From assembly GCA_051004675.1 (NCBI GenBank), contig JBPCKC010000013.1, positions 1-64,000 on the forward strand: a DNA stretch of 64,000 nucleotides, read 5' to 3'. The notes under the pieces were generated by a model. The model worked only from the letters and a program-made list of their open reading frames with translations. It was not told the origin of the DNA and searched no databases. A program made the position numbers and the translations under genes. Numbering within the stretch: the stretch's first letter is position 1; each line of letters starts with the position of its first letter. Shown piece by piece: positions 37,823 to 46,448 of the stretch. This stretch comes from JBDTSW01 sp051004675 (GTDB taxonomy: Bacteria > Actinomycetota > Thermoleophilia > Solirubrobacterales > 70-9).

Positions 37823-38577
37823 GCGCGATCGAGCGCCTCACCGAGCTGCTCGGGCCCGAACACGCCGGTCGGGCTCTCCCCGCGGCGGGCATCGGGTACG
37901 TGGACCTTCTCGCCGAGGAGCTGGAATCCACCGGTATCACGCAGGACCTGATGACCACCTCGCTCCTGCCGAGGATCTACGAGCGGTGGTGGCGGCCGGC
38001 CCTGGCTCGGGCCGTCAAGGGCGTGACCGGGCCGGGGATGGACGAGGAGGCGCGAATCGCACGGCTGCTCATGGGGCTGGGCGCCGGCGACGTGGTCCTC
38101 GACGTGGCGTGCGGCCCCGGCAACTTCACGCGGCGCTTCGCCTCGGTCGTGGGCCCGAGCGGCCTGGCGGTGGGCATCGACGCGTCGGAGACGATGCTGC
38201 GCCGCGGGGCCGCCGAGCTCGTGGACGCGGGGGACACCAACGTCGTGCTGGTGCGCGGCGACGCGACTGCCCTGCCGTTTCTGGACGGTGCATTCGACGC
38301 CGTGTGCTGCTTCGCCGCGCTTCACCTCTTCGCGGAGCCGTTCGCCGCGCTCGATCAGATGCGACGGGTACTGGCTCCCGGGGGGAGGATCGCCCTCATG
38401 ACCTCAGTGCGCCGCCGGCTCACCCCATCGCTGGTGCGGCCCGTCGTCGAGCGGGCCAGCGGCATGCGGCTCTTCGAACCGGACGAGATCGTCCAGGCGC
38501 TGACGGACCGGGGTTTCACCGGTGTCCACCAGCGGCTGGCCGGGATGGTCCAGTTCGTCGGCGGGCGCCTGGCCTAG
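37819..38577 (+). CDS. Class I SAM-dependent methyltransferase
   Basis: The 252-residue protein begins at a TTG that overlaps the previous stop by four bases. The SAM motif is DVVLDVACGPGNFTRRFA (about residues 92-109), with GIDASETMLRR and GDATALPFLDGAFDAVCCFAALH following, as in UbiE/Methyltransf_11 enzymes. The N-terminal 80 residues are helical and specific to this group (RIYERWWRPALARAVKG). Substrate unknown. Confidence 0.85.
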   Translation: MSAIERLTELLGPEHAGRALPAAGIGYVDLLAEELESTGITQDLMTTSLLPRIYERWWRPALARAVKGVTGPGMDEEARIARLLMGLGAGDVVLDVACGPGNFTRRFASVVGPSGLAVGIDASETMLRRGAAELVDAGDTNVVLVRGDATALPFLDGAFDAVCCFAALHLFAEPFAALDQMRRVLAPGGRIALMTSVRRRLTPSLVRPVVERASGMRLFEPDEIVQALTDRGFTGVHQRLAGMVQFVGGRLA

Positions 38578-38596
38578 GCGCCCGCCCGGTTTCCCG

Positions 38597-39121
38597 CTAG
38601 TCGGCGCAGGCCGGGACGCCCAGCTTCTTCATCTGGGCGTTGATGCCGGCAAACGGGTCCTCGCCCTTCGTGAGGACGTCTGGGTTGTCCTTGACCTTCT
38701 GGAGCGCGTCGTCGGCGTCGGCGAGGACCGCGTCGAGCTCCTCGCCGCCCTCCTCGGGCTCGCCGAGGTCGCGGATGTCCTCGATCTGGCCCTCGATGCT
38801 CGGGATGAGGACATCCGTGAAGAACGTCTCCTGATCGCCCTCGCTGGGCTCACCGCCGCTGAAGACCTCCCCCGCCGCCGCGTCGATCTCCTCGTTACCC
38901 GCCTCGCAGATCTCGTTCATCTTCTGCGCGTACTCGTCGTCGAGCAAGCCGCCGCCGGCCGCCTGGCCCTGTTCGCCGCTTGCCCCGCTTGCCCCGCTCG
39001 CCCCGCTCGCCCCCGTCGCGCCCTCGGTCGTGGTTGTGGTCGTGGTCTCGTCGTCGCCGCCACAGCCGGCGGCCAAGAGGCCAGCGGCAAGCGTCGCCGC
39101 CAGGATCGTCGTCATGCGCAT
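38597..39121 (-). CDS. Small lipoprotein of unknown function
   Basis: Start chosen at ATG 39121. The signal peptide ends in the lipobox LAAGC, followed by a Thr/Gly/Ala/Ser-rich spacer, so the mature protein is lipid-anchored. The body has YAQKMNEICEAGNEEIDAAAGEVF and ends MKKLGVPACAD, with two cysteines outside the lipobox that could pair. It resembles the next gene in layout (lipobox, acidic helical body, paired Cys), suggesting paralogues. Confidence 0.7.
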   Translation of the reverse strand: MRMTTILAATLAAGLLAAGCGGDDETTTTTTTEGATGASGASGASGASGEQGQAAGGGLLDDEYAQKMNEICEAGNEEIDAAAGEVFSGGEPSEGDQETFFTDVLIPSIEGQIEDIRDLGEPEEGGEELDAVLADADDALQKVKDNPDVLTKGEDPFAGINAQMKKLGVPACAD

Positions 39122-39172
39122 GTGCGTTCCCTTCAAGTGGTCTGCCTGCTCCGAAGGCGCGTCAGACTACCG

Positions 39173-39673
39173 CTATTCGCGCAGCCCGCACTGCCTCGAG
39201 CCGTAGGCGCGGGCCAGACGCTCGGCCTCGCGCAGGGGGGCGGGGAGCCCGTCGAGCGCAGCCTCGGGGTCGCCTTCGAGCGCGTCTGCCCCCCGCTCGG
39301 TCGCCGCGAGGATCGCCTCGACCTCGTCCTCGTCGCCGACCGGCGGCTCGAGCAGGCGGATCGTCTGCGCCTCGGCGCGGAGCTTCGGCACCACCACGCG
39401 GGTGACGATTCGCCGGACCTCCCTCGGGTCGGGCTCCTCCTGGGTGGCGAAGTCGTCGGCGGCGGCCTCGATCTGCGACTCCGCCGAGAAGCAGATCCGG
39501 TCCGCCTCGTAGATGAACTGGGCCTTGGTGAGGGGGGGTGGGTCCTCGGGAGCGGCCGGCGCGCTCGGCTCATCGCCCCCGCAGCCCACCAGGGCGAGCG
39601 CGAGGGCGATGACGCAGAGGTAGCTCAGACCCGCTGGATGATCGTGCCGGTGCCGATACCGCCGCCGCAGCAC
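39173..39673 (-). CDS. Small lipoprotein of unknown function, overlapping the thiolase gene
   Basis: The frame opens at ATG 39673, 49 bases inside the thiolase gene; the usable part begins GLSYLCVIALALALVGCGG with lipobox ALVGC. The body has KAQFIYEADRICFSAESQIEAAADDF and ends AYGSRQCGLRE, similar to the DEYAQKMNEICEAGNEEIDAAA ... GVPACAD pattern of the neighbour. A closer start would need a rare CTG; the true start is not settled. Confidence 0.6.
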   Translation of the reverse strand: MLRRRYRHRHDHPAGLSYLCVIALALALVGCGGDEPSAPAAPEDPPPLTKAQFIYEADRICFSAESQIEAAADDFATQEEPDPREVRRIVTRVVVPKLRAEAQTIRLLEPPVGDEDEVEAILAATERGADALEGDPEAALDGLPAPLREAERLARAYGSRQCGLRE

Positions 39674-40812
39674 ATCGTGACGAGGCCGGTCTCCTTGTCG
39701 GAGCGCTCCATCTCGTGCAGCAGCGTCGTCATCAGGCGGGCGCCGGTCGAGCCGAGGGGATGGCCCAGCGCGATTGCGCCGCCGTTGACGTTGACGCGGT
39801 CCATGTCGGGCTCGAGCTCACGGCGCCAGGCCGCGAGCACCGATGCGAAGGCCTCGTTGACCTCGAACAGATCGATGTCGCCGATCGTCATCCCGTTGCG
39901 CTCGAGCAACTTCCGAGTCGCGGGAATCGGGCCCGTGAGCATCATCACCGGGTCGACGCCGACGGCCGTCTGATCGACGATCCGCGCCCGCGGGGTGAGA
40001 CCCAGCGCATCGGCCTTCTCACGGGCCATGACGAGCACGGCGGCGGCGCCGTCGGAGACCTGCGAGGAGTTGCCGGCCGTGATCTTGCCGTCCTCCTTGA
40101 AGGCCGGCTTGAGCTGCGAGAGCGCCTCGATGGTTGTGTCGGGGCGGATTCCCTGATCGGCCGAGTGAGTGTCGCCGTTGACCGCGATCGGCACGATCTC
40201 GCGGTCAAAGCGACCGTCGGAGGCCGCCTTCGCGGCGAGCTGGTGCGAGCGGACGCCGATCTCGTCGAGCTCGGAGCGGGGGATCTCCCACTTGTCGGCG
40301 ATCATCTCGGCCGAAATTCCCTGGGGGACCAGGTTGAAGCGCTCCATCAGCTCCGGGGTGAATGCCATCCCGTGCTCCTGCTGGACGGCGAGGCCGTCGG
40401 CGAAGGAGATGTGACCCATGTGCTCGACGCCGCCGCCGATCGCAACGTCGTGGACGCCCGAGGCCACGAGCGCCGCGGCGAAGTTGATCGCCTGCTGCGC
40501 CGAGCCGCACTGGCGGTCGATGGTGGTCGCGGGGGTCTCGATCGGCAGCCCGGCCTCGAGCCAGGCGTTGCGGCCGATGTTGAAGGCCTGCTCGCCGAAC
40601 TGCTGGACACAGCCGGTGACGATGTCCTCGACCTCCGAGGCGTCGACGCCGGAGCGCTCGATCAGCTCCGCGTAGGTCTTCGACAGGAGGTTCGAGGGGT
40701 GGGTGTCCTTGTAGATGCCCTTCTCCGGATGACCACGGCCGATCGGGGTGCGGACCGCCTCGACGATCACTACCTCGCGGCCCTGGAACTTGCCGTTGCC
40801 GTTGCTGGTCAT
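39625..40812 (-). CDS. Acetyl-CoA acyltransferase (thiolase)
   Basis: The 395-residue enzyme carries the nucleophilic Cys in ETPATTIDRQCGSAQQAINFAA (about residue 92), NEAFASVLAAW, the His in GGAIALGHPLGSTGARLM and the second Cys in MCCGGGIGTG near the end. It is a degradative thiolase for the last beta-oxidation step. The shared TetR-type palindrome at 40856-40871 is 44 bases upstream. It is not contiguous with the acyl-CoA dehydrogenase, but probably in its regulon. Confidence 0.93.
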   Translation of the reverse strand: MTSNGNGKFQGREVVIVEAVRTPIGRGHPEKGIYKDTHPSNLLSKTYAELIERSGVDASEVEDIVTGCVQQFGEQAFNIGRNAWLEAGLPIETPATTIDRQCGSAQQAINFAAALVASGVHDVAIGGGVEHMGHISFADGLAVQQEHGMAFTPELMERFNLVPQGISAEMIADKWEIPRSELDEIGVRSHQLAAKAASDGRFDREIVPIAVNGDTHSADQGIRPDTTIEALSQLKPAFKEDGKITAGNSSQVSDGAAAVLVMAREKADALGLTPRARIVDQTAVGVDPVMMLTGPIPATRKLLERNGMTIGDIDLFEVNEAFASVLAAWRRELEPDMDRVNVNGGAIALGHPLGSTGARLMTTLLHEMERSDKETGLVTMCCGGGIGTGTIIQRV

Positions 40813-40855
40813 CTGTTGCCTCCTGAAGATCGGGTCCCGGCAACGATACCGAACC

Positions 40856-40871
40856 GACTGACCGGTCAGTC
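40856..40871. promoter_or_regulatory. TetR-type operator upstream of the thiolase gene
   Basis: GACTGACCGGTCAGTC is an exact 16-bp palindrome and identical to the core of the operator at 36104-36121. Its position just ahead of a beta-oxidation gene supports a common repressor, which is not encoded in the window. Confidence 0.7.
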
Positions 40872-40931
40872 AACTACGCGCCACGCCGTGCGGCGCGCCC
40901 TCCCCGTCGCGGTTTGCGGAATGCTTGCGGG

Positions 40932-41315
40932 GTGCCCTCCGCGCCCGAGCTGATCTCCTACCGCCGCCGCGGAGGCTACGCCGGACTGAGCCAACGGCTC
41001 TCCGTGTACGAGGACGGCCGGGTCGAGCTCCACGACCGCAAGACCGGGAAGCGCACCGAGGTACAGGCGACGGACGCGGAGCTCGCCGGCCTCCGCTCCG
41101 TCCTCGACTCGATCCCGGCGAGCCGCTGGCATTCGCTCGGCGGCGCGATCGCCCGCCGCATGCTGCCCAACCCGCACGAGGCGATGCGCTTCGAGGTACG
41201 CGCCGCGCCGGGCCGCCTGGGGGGCGCCTCCGGGTCGACCGAGGCGGACCTCGGCCCGCTCCTCGCCGAGCTCGACGAGCTGCTCGCGCGGGCGGTCCGG
41301 GCAGGCCGCAACTAG
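40932..41315 (+). CDS. Hypothetical protein resembling emfourin-type inhibitors
   Basis: GTG 40932 is the likely start (127 residues). LISYRRRGGYAGLSQRLSVYEDGRVEL resembles the N-terminus of the emfourin group (protealysin inhibitor) in which an RxGGFAG motif opens a small beta protein. The rest (ATDAELAGLRSVLDSIPASRW) fits the spacing. Cytoplasmic, no signal. The family match is from memory of the motif only. It is divergent from the thiolase gene. Confidence 0.45.
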   Translation: MPSAPELISYRRRGGYAGLSQRLSVYEDGRVELHDRKTGKRTEVQATDAELAGLRSVLDSIPASRWHSLGGAIARRMLPNPHEAMRFEVRAAPGRLGGASGSTEADLGPLLAELDELLARAVRAGRN

Positions 41316-41413
41316 CCGGCAGGGTCGGCCGGCGCAGGGCTGCCCGCGCGCGATCGAGCGGCGCACCGGCCCCCGCCCGTCCGGATCGGCGTTGCTGATA
41401 CAACCGCGAGCCC

Positions 41414-42238
41414 TTGACCGCGCCCAACGGGTACGAGTCGCCGGCGATCGCCGGCAGCGGCACCATCGCCTGCGGGCTGGCGGCGTGCGCCACCGTCCTC
41501 GGCGACGTGCGGATCCTGGCTCGCAGCGACACCTCCGCGTGGAAGGCGCAGGAGAGCGCGCAGTCCCTGGCCACCAAGGTCGACGGGGGTTCCCGCGACC
41601 GGATCAAGGTCACCACCGACCCAGCCCAGCTGGCGGGCTGCGACCTCGTCGTCGAGGCGATCGTGGAAGACCTCGAGAGCAAGGCCGAGCTGCTCGGGAC
41701 GGTCGGCGAGGCCTCCCCGGAGGCCGACCTGGCCACGACGACCTCCTCGCTCTCCGTGCACGCCATCGCCGCGGCCTGCGGGCACCCCGATCGCCTTCTG
41801 GGCCTTCACGTGTTCAACCCCCCGCACCGCATGGAACTGGTGGAGCTGTGCCTGCCGGACGGGCTGCGGGACGGAGCCGCCGACCGGGCGCGGCGCTGGT
41901 GCGAGGCGCTCGGCAAGAGCGCGATCGAGGTCCCCGACACCGCCGGCTTCGTCGTCAACCGGCTCATCTTTCCCTACCTGTTCGACGCCGTCCGGCTCCT
42001 CGAGCGCACCGGCATGGAGCCGGCGGACGTGGATACCTGCATGCGCCTGGGGGCGGGGCACCCGATGGGCCCGCTGGCCCTGCTCGACTTCGTCGGCCTC
42101 GACGTGGCCGTCGCGATCGGCGAGAGCCTGGAGACCGAGTCGGGCGAGCCTGCCCACGGGGCGCCCGAGCGAATCCGGGCGCTGATCGGCCAGGGGCGCT
42201 TGGGCCGCAAGTCGGGCGGCGGGTTCTTCGACTACTAG
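41414..42238 (+). CDS. 3-hydroxyacyl-CoA dehydrogenase
   Basis: The 274-residue protein starts at TTG 41414. The NAD-binding region IAGSGTIACGLAACATVLGDVRILARS is slightly degenerate. GCDLVVEAIVEDLESKAELL, HVFNPPHRMELVELC (catalytic His) and VPDTAGFVVNRLIFPYLFDAVRLLE are hallmarks, and the C-terminal domain ends GRLGRKSGGGFFDY. It catalyses the third step of beta-oxidation or the 3-hydroxybutyryl-CoA reaction. No operator copy is seen before it. Confidence 0.9.
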   Translation: MTAPNGYESPAIAGSGTIACGLAACATVLGDVRILARSDTSAWKAQESAQSLATKVDGGSRDRIKVTTDPAQLAGCDLVVEAIVEDLESKAELLGTVGEASPEADLATTTSSLSVHAIAAACGHPDRLLGLHVFNPPHRMELVELCLPDGLRDGAADRARRWCEALGKSAIEVPDTAGFVVNRLIFPYLFDAVRLLERTGMEPADVDTCMRLGAGHPMGPLALLDFVGLDVAVAIGESLETESGEPAHGAPERIRALIGQGRLGRKSGGGFFDY

Positions 42239-42257
42239 GCCGCTCGGAGGCCGGGGC

Positions 42258-42500
42258 TCAGGCCGCGGCCCGCCGGCGCTTCCCGGTGAGGTCCCAGATC
42301 ACGTCGGCCTCCGAGATGCCCTGGCGATGCGCCGCCGCGATCACGTCCTCCCACGGGAGCTGCGCGTCGGGGAGGTCGTCCCAGCGGGCCAGCTCGAGCG
42401 CCTCGAGCGCTCCGCGAAGCGCGGGGCCTAGGTGCTCCTCCGAGCGGAGCACCGCCCTCAGGACCTCGAGCTGCTTTTCGGTGAGCCGCACGACCCACAT
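42258..42500 (-). CDS. Small hypothetical protein (80 aa)
   Basis: It begins MWVVRLTEKQLEVLRAVLRSEEHLGPALRGALEALELARW and ends DVIWDLTGKRRRAAA. The sequence is helical with a basic tail and no membrane segment. Position 42500 ATG gives a sensible start. No family is recognised. It lies between convergent and co-directional genes without clear operon links. Confidence 0.5.
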   Translation of the reverse strand: MWVVRLTEKQLEVLRAVLRSEEHLGPALRGALEALELARWDDLPDAQLPWEDVIAAAHRQGISEADVIWDLTGKRRRAAA

Positions 42501-42565
42501 GGCTGCCCCTTCATGGCCGGACCGAGTGCAGGTGAAGCTAGTTCGGCGGGCGGACAGAAACCGTG

Positions 42566-43879
42566 TCAGCCGGGCTCGGGCGCGGAGATCGCCCGGTGCT
42601 CGCCGGTGACCGTGCGGATCCGAACGGCGACGATCCGGTTCTCGCGGACCGACTCGACCCGCACCTGATAGCCGTTGGCGTGGATCACGTCCCCGCGCCG
42701 CGGCAGCCGGCCGAGCTCGCTGAACACGTACCCGCCGACCGAGTTGAAGGCGTCGGAATCCACCGGCAGCCTGATCCCGGCGTCCTCGAGGTCGCCGATC
42801 GGCACGTGGCCGCGCACGTACCAGTCCCCGTCGGTGAGGCGGCGAAGCGAGGTCGAGCGGGGGTCGGTCTCGTCCTCGATCTCCCCCACGACCTCCTCGA
42901 GGATGTCCTCCACCGTGACGATCCCCACCGTCCGCCCGTACTCGTCGGAGACCACGCCCAGCGAGCTGCGCTGCCGCTGGAGCTCGGCGAGCAGGTCATC
43001 GAGCGGCTTCGTCTCGGGAAAGATCGGGACCTCGCGGATCGCCGGCTCGATCGAGGTGTCGGCGCCGGCGTTCATGTAGAGCCGGACGAGGCTGTTGTTG
43101 TGGACCACGCCGCGCACCTTGTCGGGGTTGTCGTCCTCGATCACCACCAAGCGTGTGTGGCCGGACGAGACGCAACTGCGAAGCGCCGCCTCGACCGTCC
43201 CGTCGGCGTTGACGGTGACCACCGCCGGGATCGGCGTCATCACCTCGCGAGCCTCCTGCTCGTGGAGGTGGAAGACCCCGCCGAGCATCCCGGCCTCCCC
43301 CGGGTCGAGGATCGCCGAGCCCCGGATGATCTCCCTCAGGTCGTTCGCCGTGTGCTTCTCCTCGATGTCGCCGGGGCGAACGCCGAAGGCGCGCAGGATC
43401 GCGTTCGAGAGCTTGTTCAGAACGAACGTGAACGGCGCGCTGGCGATCCGGAACCAGTTCACGGGGCGCGAGAGGACGCGCGCGGTCGCTTCGGGCCGCG
43501 TGATTGCGAGCATCTTGGGGACCTGCTCGCCGATGGTGATGTGAAGCGTCGTCGCCAGGGCGAAGGCGATCGCAACCGAGATCCCGGTCGTGGCGGCGTC
43601 GGGCAGGTCGCCCAGCAGCGGCTCGATCAGCGTCGCGATCGCCGGCTCGCCGAGGAAGCCGATCCCGATCGAGGCGACCGTGATGCCCAGCTGGCACGCC
43701 GAGAGGACCTCGTCGATCTTCCCGAGCTGCTCGAGGACGGCGTCCACGTCGGCCTCGCCCTCCTTCGCCAGCGCCTCGAGGCGACTGCGGCGGCTGCGCA
43801 CCAGCGCGAACTCGGCCGCGACGAAGAGGCCGTTCAGCGCGACGAGCAGCAGCAGGGCGACGAGCGCGAGGGCCGTCAT
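42566..43879 (-). CDS. CNNM/HlyC-CorC family membrane protein with CBS pair
   Basis: The 437-residue protein has an N-terminal DUF21 (CNNM) membrane domain with about four helices (residues 1-160), two CBS domains (about 205-330, with EVMTPIPAVVTVNADGTVEAAL and SLGVVSDEYGRTVGIVTVEDILEEVVGEIEDE) and a C-terminal CorC/HlyC domain. Related proteins are Mg2+ or Co2+ exporters or regulators; the hemolysin name is historical. Single gene, minus strand. Confidence 0.9.
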   Translation of the reverse strand: MTALALVALLLLVALNGLFVAAEFALVRSRRSRLEALAKEGEADVDAVLEQLGKIDEVLSACQLGITVASIGIGFLGEPAIATLIEPLLGDLPDAATTGISVAIAFALATTLHITIGEQVPKMLAITRPEATARVLSRPVNWFRIASAPFTFVLNKLSNAILRAFGVRPGDIEEKHTANDLREIIRGSAILDPGEAGMLGGVFHLHEQEAREVMTPIPAVVTVNADGTVEAALRSCVSSGHTRLVVIEDDNPDKVRGVVHNNSLVRLYMNAGADTSIEPAIREVPIFPETKPLDDLLAELQRQRSSLGVVSDEYGRTVGIVTVEDILEEVVGEIEDETDPRSTSLRRLTDGDWYVRGHVPIGDLEDAGIRLPVDSDAFNSVGGYVFSELGRLPRRGDVIHANGYQVRVESVRENRIVAVRIRTVTGEHRAISAPEPG

Positions 43880-43997
43880 CTAGGGGGCCAAGCGGCGCCG
43901 GTACTTCGAGGAAGCGGATCGTCGTCCACGAGGACGGCCAGAAGGTAGCAGGGGGTCGGGCGTACCTGGGGGCGCACGCGCGCGCCCACCCCCCCAT

Positions 43998-44063
43998 GGG
44001 GTCAGACCCCTATCACGAAAGTGTCACGGACCCCTGCAAATCCCGCAAAAGGGGTCTGACCCC
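43998..44063. repeat. Pair of inverted GGGGTC-n-GACCCC palindromes (REP-like)
   Basis: GGGGTCAGACCCC (43998-44010) and GGGGTCTGACCCC (44051-44063) are each self-complementary around one base and are inverted relative to each other (14 bp). The 39 bases between contain GTGTCACGGACCCC. The layout resembles REP/BIME elements mobilised by RAYT transposases. It sits between the CNNM gene and the decarboxylase operon, 24 bases ahead of the latter's start. Confidence 0.7.
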
Positions 44064-44087
44064 TTGGGGGGTTGCTAGCGTCGCCGC

Positions 44088-45566
44088 GTGGCCGTCAGCT
44101 CGGATCAGAGCCGGACTCCCTACCTCGACGCGCTCGCCGCGTACCGCCAACGTAACCCCGGGCGATTCGTGGTGCCGGGCCACAAGGGCGGCCCCGCGGC
44201 CGACCCGGGGCTGCGCGAGGCGATCGGGCTCGCGGCGCTCGAGCTGGACATACCGGCGGGCATGCCCGGGATCGACGTGGGCGCCGACCTCTCACGCAAC
44301 TTCTTCCAGCAGGCGCAGGACCTGGCCGCCCAGGCCTGGGGGGCCAAGCGCTCGTGGTTCCTGGTCAACGGGGGCTCCGGCGGCAACCACGCTGTCTGCC
44401 TCGCGCTCGCCCATACGGGCAAGAGCGTCGTCGTCCAGCGAAACGGCCACTCATCGACGGTCGACGGGCTCATCCTCGCCGGGCTCGAGCCCCACTTCGT
44501 GGCCCCCGAGATCGACGCCGAGCTGGGGATCGCCCACTGCGCGAGGCCGGAGAGTGTCGAGCGGGCGCTCGCGGAGAGCCCCGAGGCGGCCGCCGTGATG
44601 ATCACGTCCCCCACGTACTTCGGGGCAGTGGCCGATGTGGCGTCACTGGCCGAGATCTGCCACGCCGCGGGAATCCCGCTGTGCGTGGACGAGGCCTGGG
44701 GCGCGCACCTGCGCTTCTCGTCCAGGCTGCCCGCCTCGGCGCTCGAGTGCGGCGCCGACGTCGTTCTCTCCTCCACCCACAAGATCGTGGGGAGCCTCAC
44801 CCAGTCGGCGATCCTGCACCTCGGGGAGAACGGGCGCCTGGACGAGCGCGTGTTGGACCGCGCCGTGACGCTGATCGAGTCGACGAGCCCCAGCGGGCTG
44901 CTGAGCGCCTCGCTCGATGCGGCCCGCCGGCACGCCGCCGTGCACGGGGAGGCGCTCCTGGCGGAGGCGGTCGACTCCCTCGCGGGGCTTCGCGAAGAGA
45001 TCCGCCGCATCCCGGGGCTCGACGTCGTCGACGAGCGGATCGTGGGCCGGCCCGGGGTTCACGCCTACGACCCGCTCCGCTTGGTGGTGGACGTCCGCGG
45101 CACGGGAGCCACCGGCCATCGCATCGCCGAGCTGATGCGCGAGGTGGACGACATCAACATGGAGCTCGCCTCCGAGAACATCGTCCTGGCTGTGTTCGGG
45201 CTCGGCGAGGAGGTGGCCCGCTCGGGCGAGCGCCTCCTGGGAGGGCTGCGCCACGCCGTCGAGCGGGCGGGCGAGGCCGGCCAGGACGTCGGACCCTTCG
45301 CGACCCCTCCTCCCTGGGGCCCAACCGTGCTTTCACCCCGCCGTGCGTTCCTCGGGCCCCAGGAGGTCGTGCCGTTCGCCCAGGCGGAGGGCCGCGTGGC
45401 GGCCGAGTCGCTCGCGGCGTACCCGCCGGGAGTTCCCAACGTCCTGCCGGGCGAGCGTCTCACCGCCCCCACGCTCACCTACATCGCAGACTCGATCGCG
45501 CACGGCGGCTGGGTGCGGGGCGCGAGCGATCGCAGCCTGGCGACGATCCGCGTGGTGGTCGAATGA
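44088..45566 (+). CDS. Orn/Lys/Arg decarboxylase, short type (SpeA/YaaO-like)
   Basis: The 492-residue fold-type I PLP enzyme starts at GTG 44088. VPGHKGGPAADPGL, NGGSGGNHAVCLAL, VDEAWGAHLRFS and the PLP lysine K232 in SSTHKIVGSLTQSAIL are typical of the short arginine/lysine/ornithine decarboxylases of Gram-positives. The C-terminal domain ends PPGVPNVLPGERLTAPTLTYIADS. The start of the next gene overlaps the stop as ATGA. Because a deiminase-family protein follows, arginine is the more likely substrate (product agmatine). Confidence 0.88.
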   Translation: MAVSSDQSRTPYLDALAAYRQRNPGRFVVPGHKGGPAADPGLREAIGLAALELDIPAGMPGIDVGADLSRNFFQQAQDLAAQAWGAKRSWFLVNGGSGGNHAVCLALAHTGKSVVVQRNGHSSTVDGLILAGLEPHFVAPEIDAELGIAHCARPESVERALAESPEAAAVMITSPTYFGAVADVASLAEICHAAGIPLCVDEAWGAHLRFSSRLPASALECGADVVLSSTHKIVGSLTQSAILHLGENGRLDERVLDRAVTLIESTSPSGLLSASLDAARRHAAVHGEALLAEAVDSLAGLREEIRRIPGLDVVDERIVGRPGVHAYDPLRLVVDVRGTGATGHRIAELMREVDDINMELASENIVLAVFGLGEEVARSGERLLGGLRHAVERAGEAGQDVGPFATPPPWGPTVLSPRRAFLGPQEVVPFAQAEGRVAAESLAAYPPGVPNVLPGERLTAPTLTYIADSIAHGGWVRGASDRSLATIRVVVE

Positions 45567-46426
45567 CGCGGTGGGGGGCCGACTCGGAGTACGGCGTCCT
45601 GCGCGACGTGCTCCTCTGCCCGCCGGAGAACTTCACCTGGCGGCCGACGAGCGCGATCTCGAGGGCGACGCTCGACTCCGGCCGCGTCTTCGACCGGGAG
45701 CGGGCGCTCGCCCAACACGCCGAGCTCGTCTCGGCCTACGAGTCCGCCGGCGTCGCCTGCCACTTCCTCGAGCCCGCAGAGGGCCTCCCCTACCAGGTGT
45801 TCGCGCGGGACTCGAGCGTCACGACGCCGTGGGGAGCCTTCGTCACCTCCCCCATGCAGCAGTGGCGCCGGGGCGAGTACGCCCCGGTCGTGCGCTTCTA
45901 CCAGGGGGCGGAGATCCCGATCTGGCAGATGGCCAGCGCGGGAGCGATCGAGGGCGGCGACGTCATGATCGTCGAGCCGGGCTGCGTCGTGATCGGCACC
46001 GGCGAGTCGCGGACCGAGCTTCCCGCCGCCCGGCAGCTCGCCGAATTCTTCGAGGCGGAGGGCTGGGAGGCGCGGGTCGAGCCGATCCCGGGCCACTTCC
46101 TCCATATCGACGTCCTGCTGGCGATCCTCGCTCCCAAGCTCGCCGCGGTGTGCACCGAGTACGCCTCGGGCGGGCTGGTCCGCTGGCTCACCGCCAAGGG
46201 CTTCGAGCTGCTCGACGTGCCGGGTCCCGACGCCTGGAAGCTCGGGGTGAACGCGATGTCGCTGGGCGGCGATCGGGTTCTGACCGGCGCGGGGGCCACC
46301 TCGCTGAACGACCAGATGAGCGCGCGCGGGCTCGAGCTGGTGGCCCCCGAGCTCGACATGTTCACCTTGGGCGGCGGCGGGGCCCATTGCCTATCTCAGG
46401 CGCTTCGCCGCGACCGGCTCGGATGA
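45563..46426 (+). CDS. Guanidino-group modifying enzyme (amidinotransferase/deiminase superfamily)
   Basis: Start ATG 45563, 287 residues. The ADI/DDAH fold is supported by FARDSSVTTPWG (D82), AIEGGDVMIV (E130-D133), GHFLHIDVLLAIL (H178/H181) and the nucleophilic Cys in GGGGAHCLSQALRRD (C276). Members hydrolyse arginine, methylarginines or agmatine, or transfer amidino groups. Coupled by ATGA overlap to the decarboxylase and 22 bases before an M20 carbamoylase gene, so it may act on agmatine or a related guanidine. It is not a classical agmatine deiminase (AguA is longer). Confidence 0.85.
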   Translation: MTRWGADSEYGVLRDVLLCPPENFTWRPTSAISRATLDSGRVFDRERALAQHAELVSAYESAGVACHFLEPAEGLPYQVFARDSSVTTPWGAFVTSPMQQWRRGEYAPVVRFYQGAEIPIWQMASAGAIEGGDVMIVEPGCVVIGTGESRTELPAARQLAEFFEAEGWEARVEPIPGHFLHIDVLLAILAPKLAAVCTEYASGGLVRWLTAKGFELLDVPGPDAWKLGVNAMSLGGDRVLTGAGATSLNDQMSARGLELVAPELDMFTLGGGGAHCLSQALRRDRLG

Positions 46427-46448
46427 ACGACAGCACACCGGGCGCCGG

